Of a stretch of DNA of 64,000 nucleotides, positions 1 to 30,949 are shown one piece after another. How positions within the stretch are numbered: position 1 is the first letter of the stretch; each line of letters starts with the position of its first letter. The stretch is from Ophiura sarsii (lineage: Eukaryota; Echinodermata; Ophiuroidea; Amphilepidida; Ophiuridae): positions 10,677,717 to 10,741,716 of the forward strand of contig CM069448.1 in the NCBI GenBank assembly GCA_035610835.1. The letters are read 5' to 3'. The notes below the pieces were generated by a model. It was not told where the DNA came from. It did not search any database and saw only the letters and a list, made by a program, of their open reading frames with translations. The position numbers and the translations under genes are program-made.

Positions 1-234
1 GATTATGTCAAAGGGGTAGCATTCCCCAGACATTTGTCAAAAACCTTTAAAAGAAATTGAAACAGGCATAACTCTTGATAGTAAGGGGCAATCCAGTGTT
101 TCTTTTTTAAGATGAGTGAACTAATACGTTCTTTGAATACGTGCTTTGTTTGAATATCTTGGGTTTAAATACCTTTTGAATTTGAATGAATTTGCGCTCT
201 TTGCTCCTCTCTTAGATGGATAATTTCAAAGGAT

Positions 235-19521
<19,287 letters not shown>

Positions 19522-19899
19522 CTTTAAAGTAAGAGAACAGCTACAAATAAAAAATGAGGAAGTTGTAACAAATTAAATGAATTTTACAATGAAAAATAAT
19601 GTTTTGCTCTTACGAGGAAGAAGCAAGAAGAAGATTCTGTCTAAGACTAATAAATGCCTACAATTTTATAATAGTTTTATTTCTTTATACATTCAAAGAT
19701 TTAATCACTTTTTATTCACTTTCCCTCAATTTTTATGATTAAAATAAATAAATAAAAGTGTAGTAAAAACCCAGGATGAGCAATATAGACATGCATGCCC
19801 AAATTATGTATCCAAGGCATTTGAAGAGAGACCAAAGAAAACCCCTGTTCCATATTTTACTTTCCTCAATATAAAGATGTCGGGCTGTTGCCACTTTTA

Positions 19900-20420
19900 G
19901 AAAAAGATAGCTTTTGAGAAATATGTTGTTTTGATATTTGTATTTGACATTTGCATGAGCTTCAGTATAAGTAAATTACCATTAGACACAGTTTGTTTTG
20001 TCAAATTTGATTTTGAATATCCAAAAATATGCTTGTTTAACCATGAGCAATCAAACAGAATTCTTCGTAAAAATGGCACAAATTTGACTGTTAGTGTTAG
20101 GATAAAGCAAATGCGACAAAACAAATAGCATTTGAAAGTTAATCCAGTTATCTTGGAGGTCATATGGACATACTGAATATTATATGAGCAAAATCAATCT
20201 TTCCGCAATTTTTAAAACTAAAAAGTGACACAATCCGTTTTGAAGTACCATACCCGTGAAGAAGCACATTGTTGGATTGGTAAAAGCAATTACAATTGAA
20301 TAAACAGCATTTGAAAGTCAACTAAATTATCTACGAGCTGATGTAATTATTAATGCCAAATACTGAAATCTAGTGAATTATGACATGAAATATGCACCCT
20401 TTTAAATGGAACAACCTGTA
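19900..20420. repeat. Array of a ~180-200 bp dispersed repeat, upstream of the left gene
   Basis: Recurring marks are CATTTGAAAG, AACTAAATTATC and AAGTGGCAACA/CACAACCC. They are spaced about 180 bases (for example 20128 and 20308). Related blocks are at 13860-13975, 15150-15610, 30950-31900, 42380-42900, 46970-47530 and 63250-64000. Confidence 0.6.
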
Positions 20421-20733
20421 GTTAAAAGAATACCAAAGCATGGGGGTGTTTACTTCAGTAATCAGTACAGAAGTGGGTATGGGATTGTGTCGCAAAAATG
20501 GGTACTGGTAGCAAAATCTGTATACTGGTAAATCAATGATACTTTCATTGCAAAATCTTTACGAGTTCAGTTTTTTGAAATGTTGTCCAATTTTAGCTAC
20601 AAATTGAGCTGACTGATAGTGTGATGCATCCTTAAATTGTGATCTGGTATACTCCTGGTACTACCTGAGCTGGTATATTCCTGGTACAATATTCTGGTGG
20701 CTCAAACTTTCCAAATCAAATTATAGAGCTACC

Positions 20734-20770
20734 CCCCCCCCCTCACACCCCCCCCCCCCCCCCCCCCCCC
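20734..20770. repeat. Poly-C tracts
   Basis: Two long C runs are separated by TCACA. The partner at right is the poly-G pair at 42027-42057. Confidence 0.9.
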
Positions 20771-21180
20771 TGTGCAGTATCAAAGTTATACAACAAAAAA
20801 AATTTAATTGCCTACCTTAATCATCACCCGATATCAGCAGTAATAAGTTAATATCAAGCACGACCAGTCCTGTTGACAGTTAGTTGGTAAATGTTTGGAG
20901 ATCTGTATCTACTCTGCCCTTGAACTGCAATGTATGTTGACGTCACACTTTTGTTTTCAAATAGCTGTAATTGATGGGCACTGTACCATTACACAGTGTC
21001 AACCTAAAAACATGTTTATTGAAATGGTTGTTTCACTTTGCTTGGAAACAAACACATTTGAAATACTTAGAATTCTTGCTATCAATGATTTGAAGAACAA
21101 ATTATGAAACAGTTTGTTTTCCCTTTACATCTCAGTTTACGAAAGTGCAAAAAATACTTTGATGGGCAGAATACTGGCAC

Positions 21181-21206
21181 CCCCCCCCCCCCCCCCCCCC
21201 CCCCCT
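21181..21206. repeat. Poly-C run
   Basis: A C homopolymer of about 25 bases. The partner is the poly-G at 41345-41369. Confidence 0.9.
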
Positions 21207-22777
21207 CTTATAAAAAAGAAAGATAAAAAGCGGCTTTCAACAGTGCTTTCAATTTATAAAAGTTTAATAATAAAATCACAGGCTTGTACACTTCAAATGT
21301 TATCCTGCCACCCTTTCCATTTACAGAATAAAAAGGTCACCCTTTCCAAAAAAAAGGTCACCCTTTCCATTTAAAGAATTAAAAATATTGTTCTCAAACA
21401 AATACTATTTCTTTACAGGCCTGTTATGCATGAAAACCTTTCTATTATGCTCCATTTAACATCTCAGAAAACAGCAAGGTGAATTAACAAAGGTTCATGA
21501 GCTTGGGATTTTTCCAGGGTTTTACCCTGCTATTAATAGGACTTGCATAACGTCTGAATAACCAGCGTCACAATTAACTAGGGTTCATTGAAATAGTGGG
21601 AGATTTTTAAGTGCACCATTTTCTCAGGGGTTTTTCCTGCTATTTTACTAATGACTTGCATAATAAACAAGGGTCACAATTAACAAGGTTTCATAGAAAC
21701 AGTGGAGATTTTTAAGTGCACCATTTTCTCAAAATCTGTACAATTCTAATACATTTCTGAACATGAGTTTCTTCACATGAAATGTTTACTTGCATCATAT
21801 TTGTGCATTGCTTTCCGTGCAGCTATGAATGATTGTGAAAACACCCAAACAAAGCAACAAACACCAAAAACATCATGTTGTGCTAAATTTCTCATTCTTA
21901 CAGCACCAAGAAAACCATTCTTCAGTATGTCACATGAAATGATGGGGAAATAAATATTATACATGTATATGACACAACAATGTACACACATTAAAATTCT
22001 AAAAAGGCAAAAATTGAAGGAAACTTGGTATTTTTTTGGTATTAGAAAAAACACTTGAATTATGGCAAAATCCTGAATAGTGTCATCTTTCGTTGGTTGT
22101 CATTAGGTCACTATAGTTCAGTTAGTTACAAATTGCAGGGATGTGAGAGAGTTCTTCACAGAGGGCCTGAAAAAACCCTGATAATTTTGAGTTGTCTATA
22201 CTGTTGTACAAGGGAAAACCTGAAATCAGACAAAAGCCTGAAAAACTTCCATCCCTGAAATTGACAGCAGTGAATTGATTTACATTTGGCATGCAGAAAG
22301 GCTAGCATTACGCCTGAGACTAATATACCTAAAGAGATAAGAAGCACGGTACTACAGCTATTCATCACTGTGCACAAGGTCCGATGCGATATTGTTTAGT
22401 CAATCGCCAATCGATTATTATCATTCAGTTTAATTGTAGCACGACCTCATTATTTGAGTAAGCGCGCTATTTGAATCCAGTATTATCCACACGTTTATTA
22501 CATTTTTTAAATAACCCTGAACGCACTTTAGCATGGGATGGCTACCGACATACAGATCATGATAGATTTCTAAAATTAATATACATTTATATCGCTATAT
22601 GTTTGGCATTTCAGAAGAGATATGACAATTAAAACCTATTGGGTACATTCTTGGGCATATACACAATGTATTATGATAACAAATTTCATGGTAATATGTT
22701 TTGCACGCAAGCGGTCAAAATTACGTGCATCAATTACTTCTGCGTTAGTGTGTGTTTTATTCCATTCAATAACAGTA

Positions 22778-22954
22778 CTGGAACCTCGTTAACACAAAGT
22801 TGTTTGGGCCCTACATTTTAGTTTGTGTTAACAGAAATTTGTGTTATCAGGTTAAAATAATAAATTAAAATATAAGCTTGGGACTTCAACCAAACCATTT
22901 TGTGTTATGAGGAATTTTGTGTCATCAGACTGTTGTGTTAACAAGGTTTCACTG
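22778..22954. mobile_element. Pogo/Tigger-like MITE
   Basis: The inverted ends are CTGGAACCTCGTTAACACAA and, mirrored, CAGTGAAACCTTGTTAACAC, flanked by TA. This end motif is that of pogo-group elements. It is 177 bp and non-coding. Confidence 0.7.
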
Positions 22955-22986
22955 TACGTGCTTGTTGCTGATTTTTACAAACTTAC

Positions 22987-23041
22987 CAGACATTCTAAAT
23001 GGCATAAATATCTTCTGCCCTGTATCTGGATGTATCAAAGC
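22987..23041 (-). CDS. SFXN5: Sideroflexin-5-like exon 4, downstream duplicate
   Basis: This 55-bp exon, between TGTTTACAG and GTAAGTTT, encodes ALIHPDTGQKIFMPFRMS and one base of the next codon. It matches the HPDT...MPFRMSG signature of sideroflexins, mitochondrial inner-membrane amino-acid (serine-type) carriers. It is a tandem copy of 23120-23174 with two base changes (F versus L at the KI-x-MP position). Because 55 is not a multiple of three, using both copies would shift the frame. They could only be alternatives. Confidence 0.8.
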
Positions 23042-23119
23042 CTGTAAACATACAGTGCAATACACAGTAACACTAGTGGATAGCCCCAGACGTCTCCCCT
23101 TTAATTTCTATGAACTTAC

Positions 23120-23174
23120 CAGACATTCTAAATGGCATAAGTATCTTTTGCCCTGTATCTGGATGTATCAAAGC
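23120..23174 (-). CDS. SFXN5: Sideroflexin-5-like exon 4, upstream duplicate
   Basis: This is the first of the two copies in transcript order, bounded by TGTTTACAG and GTAAGTTC. It encodes ALIHPDTGQKILMPFRMS. Entry phase 0 fits the phase-0 end of the exon at 28113-28217. The flanking intron (~50 bases each side) is duplicated too, giving a repeat period of 133 bases. Confidence 0.82.
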
Positions 23175-23449
23175 CTGTAAACATACAACATGCACACAGT
23201 TAATTAACTTTGTTTCCAAGGTTAGTTATACTTTGATTTTGATTTTAAGTTTTTGAGAATTTTTTTTCTTTTCTTCAAAATTGCGATGTAAATCACACAG
23301 ATATAAATGTAAGTATAAAGATTAAGGGGAAGTTTTTGACTATCCAAATTATTTCAAATGTTATAACATTATAACCCTAACCCCGGTTTAGGATTTTTGA
23401 CCGGGATCACAATTTTCGAGGAAAAAACACCAACTAAATCTCCGGGAAC

Positions 23450-23518
23450 CTGCCGGGATTCGATCCGGGGACCCTCCGCTCTCAAGCCCCACCTTCCAAC
23501 CACTAAGCCACGGCCCTC
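23450..23518 (-). repeat. tRNA-derived SINE head
   Basis: The - strand contains an A-box-like TGGCTTAGTGGTTGG and a B box GGATCGAATCCC ~35 bases apart, with tRNA-like spacing. A non-tRNA tail (TTAGGTGTTTTTTCCTCG-like) extends toward 23360. A real tRNA is unlikely, because the stems are degenerate. Confidence 0.6.
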
Positions 23519-24085
23519 AGCTACACACTCGTGCAGTATACTGCACTCATTATATAGGCTCGGTTGACTACGTCATCGAAAACCGACGGCGCATGCGTTT
23601 GGAGAGGGACTTTGGATTAGCATTTTTTAGCACTCAGGGGGTTAGGGTTAACATTTATATCTTATTGCCATAGTATACAGGACGTCAGCAACTATAAGTT
23701 GACTCAATGTACACAAACAACCTGTAGCCCTTCATGACCGTGACTCAACAATAGAGATCTGTATACTTTGTTCATCTTACTCAGCGCAGTGATGTCAAAG
23801 TATATTCCTGTGATTAAAGCTGCATTTGTCTATGATTGTGTGGAACCTTACACGAACGCATCTCAATCATGTGCACAATAATAATGCGCGATCATTGAAA
23901 TATGCTCTGATGTCACTGCACAATGTTAGATGAATGAAGTATACAATATATGTATAGGAATACAAATAGGATGTGACCGATAGCCCCCTTAGTACAACAA
24001 AACTTGATTCAAATATTCTGATCTAGGCCTAAGAAAAGAATTACATACTTGTAGTTTGGGAGCATAGGGTGTTAAGGTCCCAGTC

Positions 24086-25280
24086 TAAATTATTATTTAT
24101 ATCATTATTATATTATTAAGTTGTATAAAAGTTATAATTATGTGTAGGTTAGGTTGTGTAAGTAAAAATTATGTTGTAATGTACGGTATTTTTGTAACAC
24201 GCCTCGAGCATCATTTTGGTTGATTTGTGCACAATATAAATCCACATTAATATTATTATTATTATTAGGCTGACACAGGGTGTTATACCAAAATGTTTTT
24301 TGAAGTCGGTAGAATTAAAACCTGAGTGGACATCCTTTGCCAACTGGGTGGTTAATTGACCTTTGACCTTGATTTAGAGTAGAAGATCTCATGTGTTTTG
24401 ACACGGAACTGTTCGACATCCTAGCAGGAGTACTCCAAGGAGATACCATTGCCCTCTACATATTCAAAATCATCCTTGATTATTGCTTAAGAATAGCTAT
24501 CAGTGGGAGAGAAGAGGAACTAGGATTCACCATCAAGCCTAGACAAAGTCAAAGAATAGGGCCAAAGAAAGTCAAAAATCTTGACTTTGCAGATGACATA
24601 GCGTTGCTATCTGACACTAAGGAGCAGGCACAGAAGCTGCTGAAATATGTTGAGGAAGCAGCACTCAAAACTGGGCTCTACATGAATGCCAAGAAAACCA
24701 AATGCATGGTATTTCACCAAACACAAGTGGTACAGCTAAAAAACCCTAATGGAAGTAACCTAGACCACGTAAAGGACTTCAAATACCTGGGAGCTTGGGT
24801 AGGTAGTAGCCAGCATGACATTAAAATATGTAAAGCACTTGTTTGGAAGGCCTGCAATGCTCTGAACAAAGTGAAGAAATCCAGCCTCTGTCGAAAAATA
24901 AAAATCCGCCTTTTCCGAGCTACTGTTCAAAGTGTCCAACTGTATGGAGCCGAGACATGGACCATCACCAACCGACTCAAGAAATCCCTAGATGGATGCT
25001 AAACTAGGATGTTGAGAACTGCACTCAACATTAGTTGGAAAGACAAGGTAACAAACAAAGACTTGTATGGAAACTTACAAAAGGTATCAGGAAACATCAC
25101 AGATCCAAGGATGAGATTTGCCGGGCATTGCATAAGAAGAGAAAATGAGATAGTGTCTGACCTCGTACTATGGCGACCCAAACATGGACATATATCTGTC
25201 GGCCGTCCTGCTCGAACATACTCACTGGACACAGGACTGACACAATAATGCTGTTAGGTTCTCTTGATTACCATGACGGC
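24086..25280 (+). repeat. 1195-bp tandem duplication, unit 1
   Basis: This unit is repeated immediately at 25281-26475 with no difference I can see. It joins a retrotransposon 3' tail (ending in a TTA microsatellite near 24250) to a reverse-transcriptase fragment. Its edges do not coincide with element ends, so this is a segmental duplication (or an assembly duplication). Confidence 0.95.
24391..25248 (+). pseudogene. Non-LTR reverse transcriptase fragment, copy 1
   Basis: The frame has GVLQGDTIALYIFKIILDY, DFADDIALLSDTKEQAQ, GLYMNAKKTKCMVF and FKYLGAWVGS, then a TAA at 25000-25002. It continues in the same frame with MLRTALNISWKDK, RFAGHCIRR and a GRPARTY C-terminus. The catalytic FADD is present, but the N-terminal half and endonuclease are missing. 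It is dead by truncation and nonsense. Confidence 0.85.
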
Positions 25281-26475
25281 TAAATTATTATTTATATCAT
25301 TATTATATTATTAAGTTGTATAAAAGTTATAATTATGTGTAGGTTAGGTTGTGTAAGTAAAAATTATGTTGTAATGTACGGTATTTTTGTAACACGCCTC
25401 GAGCATCATTTTGGTTGATTTGTGCACAATATAAATCCACATTAATATTATTATTATTATTAGGCTGACACAGGGTGTTATACCAAAATGTTTTTTGAAG
25501 TCGGTAGAATTAAAACCTGAGTGGACATCCTTTGCCAACTGGGTGGTTAATTGACCTTTGACCTTGATTTAGAGTAGAAGATCTCATGTGTTTTGACACG
25601 GAACTGTTCGACATCCTAGCAGGAGTACTCCAAGGAGATACCATTGCCCTCTACATATTCAAAATCATCCTTGATTATTGCTTAAGAATAGCTATCAGTG
25701 GGAGAGAAGAGGAACTAGGATTCACCATCAAGCCTAGACAAAGTCAAAGAATAGGGCCAAAGAAAGTCAAAAATCTTGACTTTGCAGATGACATAGCGTT
25801 GCTATCTGACACTAAGGAGCAGGCACAGAAGCTGCTGAAATATGTTGAGGAAGCAGCACTCAAAACTGGGCTCTACATGAATGCCAAGAAAACCAAATGC
25901 ATGGTATTTCACCAAACACAAGTGGTACAGCTAAAAAACCCTAATGGAAGTAACCTAGACCACGTAAAGGACTTCAAATACCTGGGAGCTTGGGTAGGTA
26001 GTAGCCAGCATGACATTAAAATATGTAAAGCACTTGTTTGGAAGGCCTGCAATGCTCTGAACAAAGTGAAGAAATCCAGCCTCTGTCGAAAAATAAAAAT
26101 CCGCCTTTTCCGAGCTACTGTTCAAAGTGTCCAACTGTATGGAGCCGAGACATGGACCATCACCAACCGACTCAAGAAATCCCTAGATGGATGCTAAACT
26201 AGGATGTTGAGAACTGCACTCAACATTAGTTGGAAAGACAAGGTAACAAACAAAGACTTGTATGGAAACTTACAAAAGGTATCAGGAAACATCACAGATC
26301 CAAGGATGAGATTTGCCGGGCATTGCATAAGAAGAGAAAATGAGATAGTGTCTGACCTCGTACTATGGCGACCCAAACATGGACATATATCTGTCGGCCG
26401 TCCTGCTCGAACATACTCACTGGACACAGGACTGACACAATAATGCTGTTAGGTTCTCTTGATTACCATGACGGC
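25281..26475 (+). repeat. 1195-bp tandem duplication, unit 2
   Basis: This is the second copy of 24086-25280. It shares even the nonsense codon of the RT fragment. Confidence 0.95.
25586..26443 (+). pseudogene. Non-LTR reverse transcriptase fragment, copy 2
   Basis: The translation is identical to 24391-25248, offset by 1195 bases, with the same in-frame stop (26195-26197). Confidence 0.85.
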
Positions 26476-26549
26476 CATTTTTTTAATTATTTATATTTTG
26501 ATAATGTTCTTTATAATTGTATGTATGGGTTTTTATCATTATTAACTGT

Positions 26550-26735
26550 TATAGTCCATTTGGCCATCACAAGACAGTGACGTAACTGCGTATTCTACTT
26601 ATTGCAGCACATATCACGCGCGCCTATTCGCGGCGCTGGCGTATACATACGAGCGTTGAAAGATACGTACGCGTGCGTAAAAGCTGCGCCTGTTAAGTTA
26701 CGTCACTGTCCAGAGGAAGCCAAATAGAGTATACC
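26550..26735. mobile_element. Short MITE with GACAGTGACGTAAC inverted repeats
   Basis: GACAGTGACGTAAC at 26573 is mirrored perfectly at 26697-26710, and weaker symmetry (ATTTGGC) extends outward. A second copy of the family lies at about 32505-32675. The CpG-rich interior (ACGCGCGCC, GGCGCTGGCG) contrasts with the AT-rich surroundings. Confidence 0.7.
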
Positions 26736-26914
26736 CATTTGAATTCTTGCAAGTATATTCTCTGAGTAGCAGTGAACCAATTGATTGGCCCATTGTAGAG
26801 TCACCAGTTTGATTTCTAATACTAATAGCTTGATTAATATAACAGTTCATTAGCTTGTTAATTTTTGATGGGGCTTATTTTTCTGAATCCTTACAAGTGT
26901 AAGTTCATGTAATA

Positions 26915-27981
26915 CGAGGGTCATTCAATAAGTTCTACCTCCTACCACATAACTTTATTATTATATGAGCCAGTCTTATCAAATATCACACGATTGTAGC
27001 TTGGAATCTCAGCTACAAATCCAATGTAAATTGATCTGTGTTCTGGTTGTACTTTTCCGGACATGCAGTGAGAACCAAACCTCAATTTAGTGTGACGGAA
27101 ACGGATGAAAAACAGCAATATATCGCCGAAGTGCTTTTCAATTGGCCTAATTGTAAGAGGCAAAATATACCTATCGGTCAATTATAAACATTTTAAATAT
27201 CCGATATCTCTTTAAATTTACAGACTGTAAACAATAAAGTTGACTTATTGGCTTGGAAAAAATATGCCCTCTGATTAGCAAGATCCAGGTCAGAACAACC
27301 ATTCTGTTTACCTCTCCCCAAAAGAACCCTGTAAAAGTCATATTTTACTTTCATGAGAACTAAGTGATCTTAAATATATATCGAACTAAATGGAGGGATT
27401 TAAAGTCTGTCAAAGCGATAATTTTCTATCATTGACTACCTGATTGACTATTCTGAAGGTTGCACAAAAGTAAAACTCATAAATTGACTAGTGTGGTAGA
27501 GATTTAACATTCGAGGCATCATTGTGGCTTCAGTTGTAACAACGAAAATTTGACTGATGGCAGTATTCTGGTATGCCAAAGGCATAGCAATACATTTGAG
27601 TTGATAGTGCACTATTTGCAAGCCTATAAGATTTAATATTGTTTACAATCTTATCTATACATGATAATACTGTAATATATTCAAATATTATTCATTCATT
27701 TCCATTTTCAGTATTTAAATCATGCTCTTATATCTAACCATACAATAGGAAAAAACACCCGAAAACATGTGTATATTTTTAAGGTAATTGGCTGTGTCCG
27801 TTGTCCAAAATCTCTCTCTGGCTTTGACCGCGTCATAACAAAAGTAAAACAGATATCAATTATCATTTACTACACATTTGTAGCTATGATTCGGAGCTAT
27901 AATCATGACAAGTGTCATGAGGTTGACATTATTATTAGCGATGTTATGAGGGAGGAGGTAGAACTTATTGAATGACCCTCG
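26915..27981. mobile_element. Mariner-type element with TA target site
   Basis: CGAGGGTCATTCAATAAGTT at 26915 is mirrored at the other end (to 27981). TA flanks are at 26913-26914 and 27982-27983. Ends of this form are familiar from mariner-family transposons. The 1067-bp interior has only short frames, and I could not find the transposase motifs. Confidence 0.75.
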
Positions 27982-28112
27982 TACATATCAAAAAGCACAC
28001 ATCTCAGTTTGCATCAAAATTGAGGGCGTCTCCTCCAAGACATCCCTGAATAAACCTTTCAGCTTAAATCCTACCTGTTTTCCTATTATCATTCTCTTAA
28101 CCTGTAACTTGC

Positions 28113-28217
28113 CTGTTTTATTTTTTGCGCTTTCCATAGCTGTTCATCAGTGGTACCCTCAGGCCTTGTACCATTCTTGTAGTTGTCTAATAATCCGATG
28201 GCATCGTCAAGTTGTTG
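28113..28217 (-). CDS. SFXN5: Sideroflexin-5-like exon 3 with GC donor
   Basis: This 105-bp exon, phase 0 to 0, follows ATTTTAAAG. It encodes QQLDDAIGLLDNYKNG and DEQLWKAQKIKQ. The AQKIKQ-A-xHPDT join to exon 4 is exactly as I recall for SFXN5. The donor is CAG/GCAAGT, a GC-AG intron with an otherwise perfect consensus. Confidence 0.85.
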
Positions 28218-28275
28218 CTTTAAAATATAAAGTCAAATTTGATTCAAAAAAGAAATTTCTCTAGAAGTAGTAGAT

Positions 28276-28430
28276 AGTTGATGTTTATCCTTGGTGTAAG
28301 ACAGCACAGAATTAACCTATCACAAAATCCTTTATTGACGGATTAAAAGATTATAGCTTTATTCCGTAATGGGGTCTTGACACTAGTCTAACTTATGAAT
28401 GTCTTACACCAAGGATATACCATAGTTGAT
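28276..28430. mobile_element. Short foldback element
   Basis: TTATCCTTGGTGTAAGACA near 28284 is mirrored by TGTCTTACACCAAGGATA near 28400. There is no coding content. It lies in the sideroflexin intron just upstream of exon 3. Confidence 0.65.
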
Positions 28431-28675
28431 CCCCTCCCCACACCTCAACTCTTTCATAAGTATTGAACTATTTTTTTGAATAACATAATTTCTTCCTGTA
28501 TCAATATACTTTGTTGGAGAGAGGTTGAGCTAATTCAAAAAATAACAATTTTGGAAACATTCAGACACAGTAATCTATGAACTTGTCTTCGTTTTGCGTA
28601 TCCCATTTCAATGTTTATTTTGGAAAACAACTATACTTCCTTTGTGCAGTAAGATCAGAGTGTATTTTCAGTATC

Positions 28676-28690
28676 CCCCCCCCCCCCCCT
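28676..28690. repeat. Poly-C run
   Basis: A C homopolymer of about 15 bases in the spacer. Confidence 0.85.
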
Positions 28691-29292
28691 TCCCCTTAGG
28701 AGCACTACATTTTTCTTGATTTTTAGTAAAATAACTGGAATGAGATCTTTTCATAGTTGAATATCATTATTTTAAATTGGTGCCCCGATATCATTGCTTT
28801 CAAATACCCACGCTCGTGTAAAGAAATAACAAATACCCCTCTTATCTTGTTGGTCTAGTGTGAAAAACAACCCTTTTTTGCCGGTTAAATCACAATTATT
28901 TGGGGCTTAATTAAATCACATGCCTTTAAAATCACCTTTTCAAATGATACATGAAACATGAGGTATGTTTTAGCAATACGTAAAGGAAATTTCACATTGA
29001 CCTGTGACTTGTTTTTGTATAATTGTAAATGAATGCCACTACGGCATACCCCTTCTTTAGCACAGAATTCATGCAATCTCACCCCCCTCCCCCTCAATAG
29101 TTGTAGACTGATACAGTTAATATACCGCGTTCTCTATCCTGTTCAGGAAATTCTCAAATGAAAAAAAGACACCACCTTTTTGTGATTTCGCAGGTGAAAT
29201 TAATTGCAGCAAAAAACTTTTTTTCACATGCACGGGTACCAAAGTCATGTCAGTCATCAGAGTATGTGTAGGTGTTCATAATCAAATCTTAC

Positions 29293-29361
29293 CTTTGACG
29301 TAAATAGAGTTCTTGGATCAATTATATCAAGAAAGTGCTTGTAGCGTCCCAAGAATGTGCC
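29293..29361 (-). CDS. SFXN5: Sideroflexin-5-like exon 2
   Basis: This 69-bp exon, phase 0 to 0, lies between TATATTTTCAG and GTAAGATT. It encodes GTFLGRYKHFLDIIDPRTLF and then TSK. The FLDIIDPRTLF block is the sideroflexin N-terminal signature. Confidence 0.87.
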
Positions 29362-29429
29362 CTGAAAATATACAATTTATGAGAGTCAAACAGACAATTC
29401 TTATGAGTTTATAAAGTGGAATAGATCAT

Positions 29430-29615
29430 TCTCAATAGTATAAAAGTTAAAAAATGATTCTCAATTTCAAAAGTTAAAAAAAGATTCTCAATTACAAAAG
29501 TTAAAATAGAAAATTCTCAATTATAAAATTTAAAATAGAAAATTTTCAATTATAAAAGTTAAAATAGAAAATTCTCAATTTTATAAAAGTTTAAATAGAA
29601 AATTCTCAATCATGT
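29430..29615. repeat. Minisatellite of ~30-bp A-rich units
   Basis: AAGTTAAAATAGAAAATTCT-type units repeat about six times with small changes. They lie in the intron upstream of sideroflexin exon 2. Confidence 0.8.
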
Positions 29616-30132
29616 CTTGATGTCTTAACTTCGTAAATTCCATTGGAATGGTGAAAAATAATCAGCTTACAAAACCTGCCACACTTTGCTTATTTTTCAG
29701 TTGATATTACTTTCAGGTTTTTCAAAATGAACTACATGTAGATTCTATAATGTTATGCTATATAAAACAACAACAATTTCATGGTTCAATGCACACATCA
29801 GGGTCAAAGGGCCATTTCAATCCACATACATTTTTTGATTCACCCTGTACAACTTGAGAAACCAAGATCACCTGCAGTAAATGTTCACCCCTCATATTGG
29901 GATTTTTGAAAGCGTGGGGGTGAACTCCAACTTTTGGGCCTGTAGCCTATGGTCACTATATGTTTCACCCCTAAACATTTATTTTCACCCCCATTTTTTT
30001 ATTCTTGACATGCTTGGGGTGAAAACAGACTCCCTCAAATTTCGGGCCTTAATGCTACCCCTACTAAGAGTGTATGAATTAAAATTATCCACGATCAATA
30101 TGAAATCGAGATTTTAGCTAATTTTGTTCATA

Positions 30133-30753
30133 CAGGGTGAGCAAAAAACCTGTACCCAAAGTAAAATAAATATTTAAAATATTCCTTAATACCAGAATAT
30201 GAAAGCAACCATGTGCTTGAATCAATAGCTGCATTTATTTCCTGTTATAGATGGTACCATTATCAAGTTTTGGTAAAGTTACTGCATTTTTAAAACCGAA
30301 CAAAATATTGAGTATTGTACTTAATAATGATGCATGACATTTATGAATAAGTGTGGATACATGCATGTGAAACAATAGATAAATAATATGACAAAACCAA
30401 CTTGCTAAGATATTATTTTCGTACATTAATTGCAAACTAATGATAAAACAATGTCATTATTTCGTAAATTCAGCAGATTAAAGATAAAATTGGGCTTTTG
30501 CGATGATCGGATTTATTTAATAGTGAAATTCAAAAGAGATTAGAAAAATATCACAAATCTTGTTCAGTTCTTAAAATGTACACTTTTATCTAAATGGGCA
30601 TAAAACATGTTTTCCTCAACCAATCTTAACCAACTAAAATTCTCTTGAAAGATAATGAGACAGCCTCTCTGCCAAAATAAATAAACTGAGAAATTTTTGC
30701 ACAGATTTTTAGAAAATCCCAAAGTTGAGTACATTTATTTTTGATTCACCCTG
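30133..30753. mobile_element. TA-flanked element with CAGGGTGA ends
   Basis: CAGGGTGAGCAAAAA at 30133 and mirrored CAGGGTGAATCAAAAA at the far end (30753), TA on both sides. It is 621 bp and non-coding, so a mariner-like MITE. A further unpaired TTGATTCACCCTGTA lies near 29836. Confidence 0.7.
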
Positions 30754-30949
30754 TATACCTGTACTGCAGTAGCTTGGTCATCCAACCATGCTTCAAGAAT
30801 TTAATGGAAAGGGTACCATAAACCTCCAGGGTGTGCCCATGGAGGTTTGAAATCCGTATCCACTTTTTAGGGGTGTCATTTTCTCAAATTGGCGATTTTG
30901 ATACCTTTAGCACGGGGGCGCGTGTTGTTGTCGAAAAAACATGGGGCAT

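Noticed and set aside
22156..22377. Hydrophobic - strand ORF across the inner left breakpoint (ISLGILVSGVMLAFL)
   Set aside because: I considered it as a missing sideroflexin membrane exon. It does not resemble the sideroflexin continuation (YIPFG...), and it spans the arm/spacer junction.
19540..23174. Sideroflexin-kinase fusion transcript
   Set aside because: Splicing sideroflexin exon 4 (phase 1) to the kinase acceptor at 19540 reaches TAA before the kinase ATG. A protein fusion is therefore not possible with these exons, although a 5' UTR contribution cannot be excluded.
26942..27975. Short ORFs inside the 26915-27981 mariner-type element as transposase
   Set aside because: None shows the D,D(D/E) or helix-turn-helix signatures, and both are under 80 codons.
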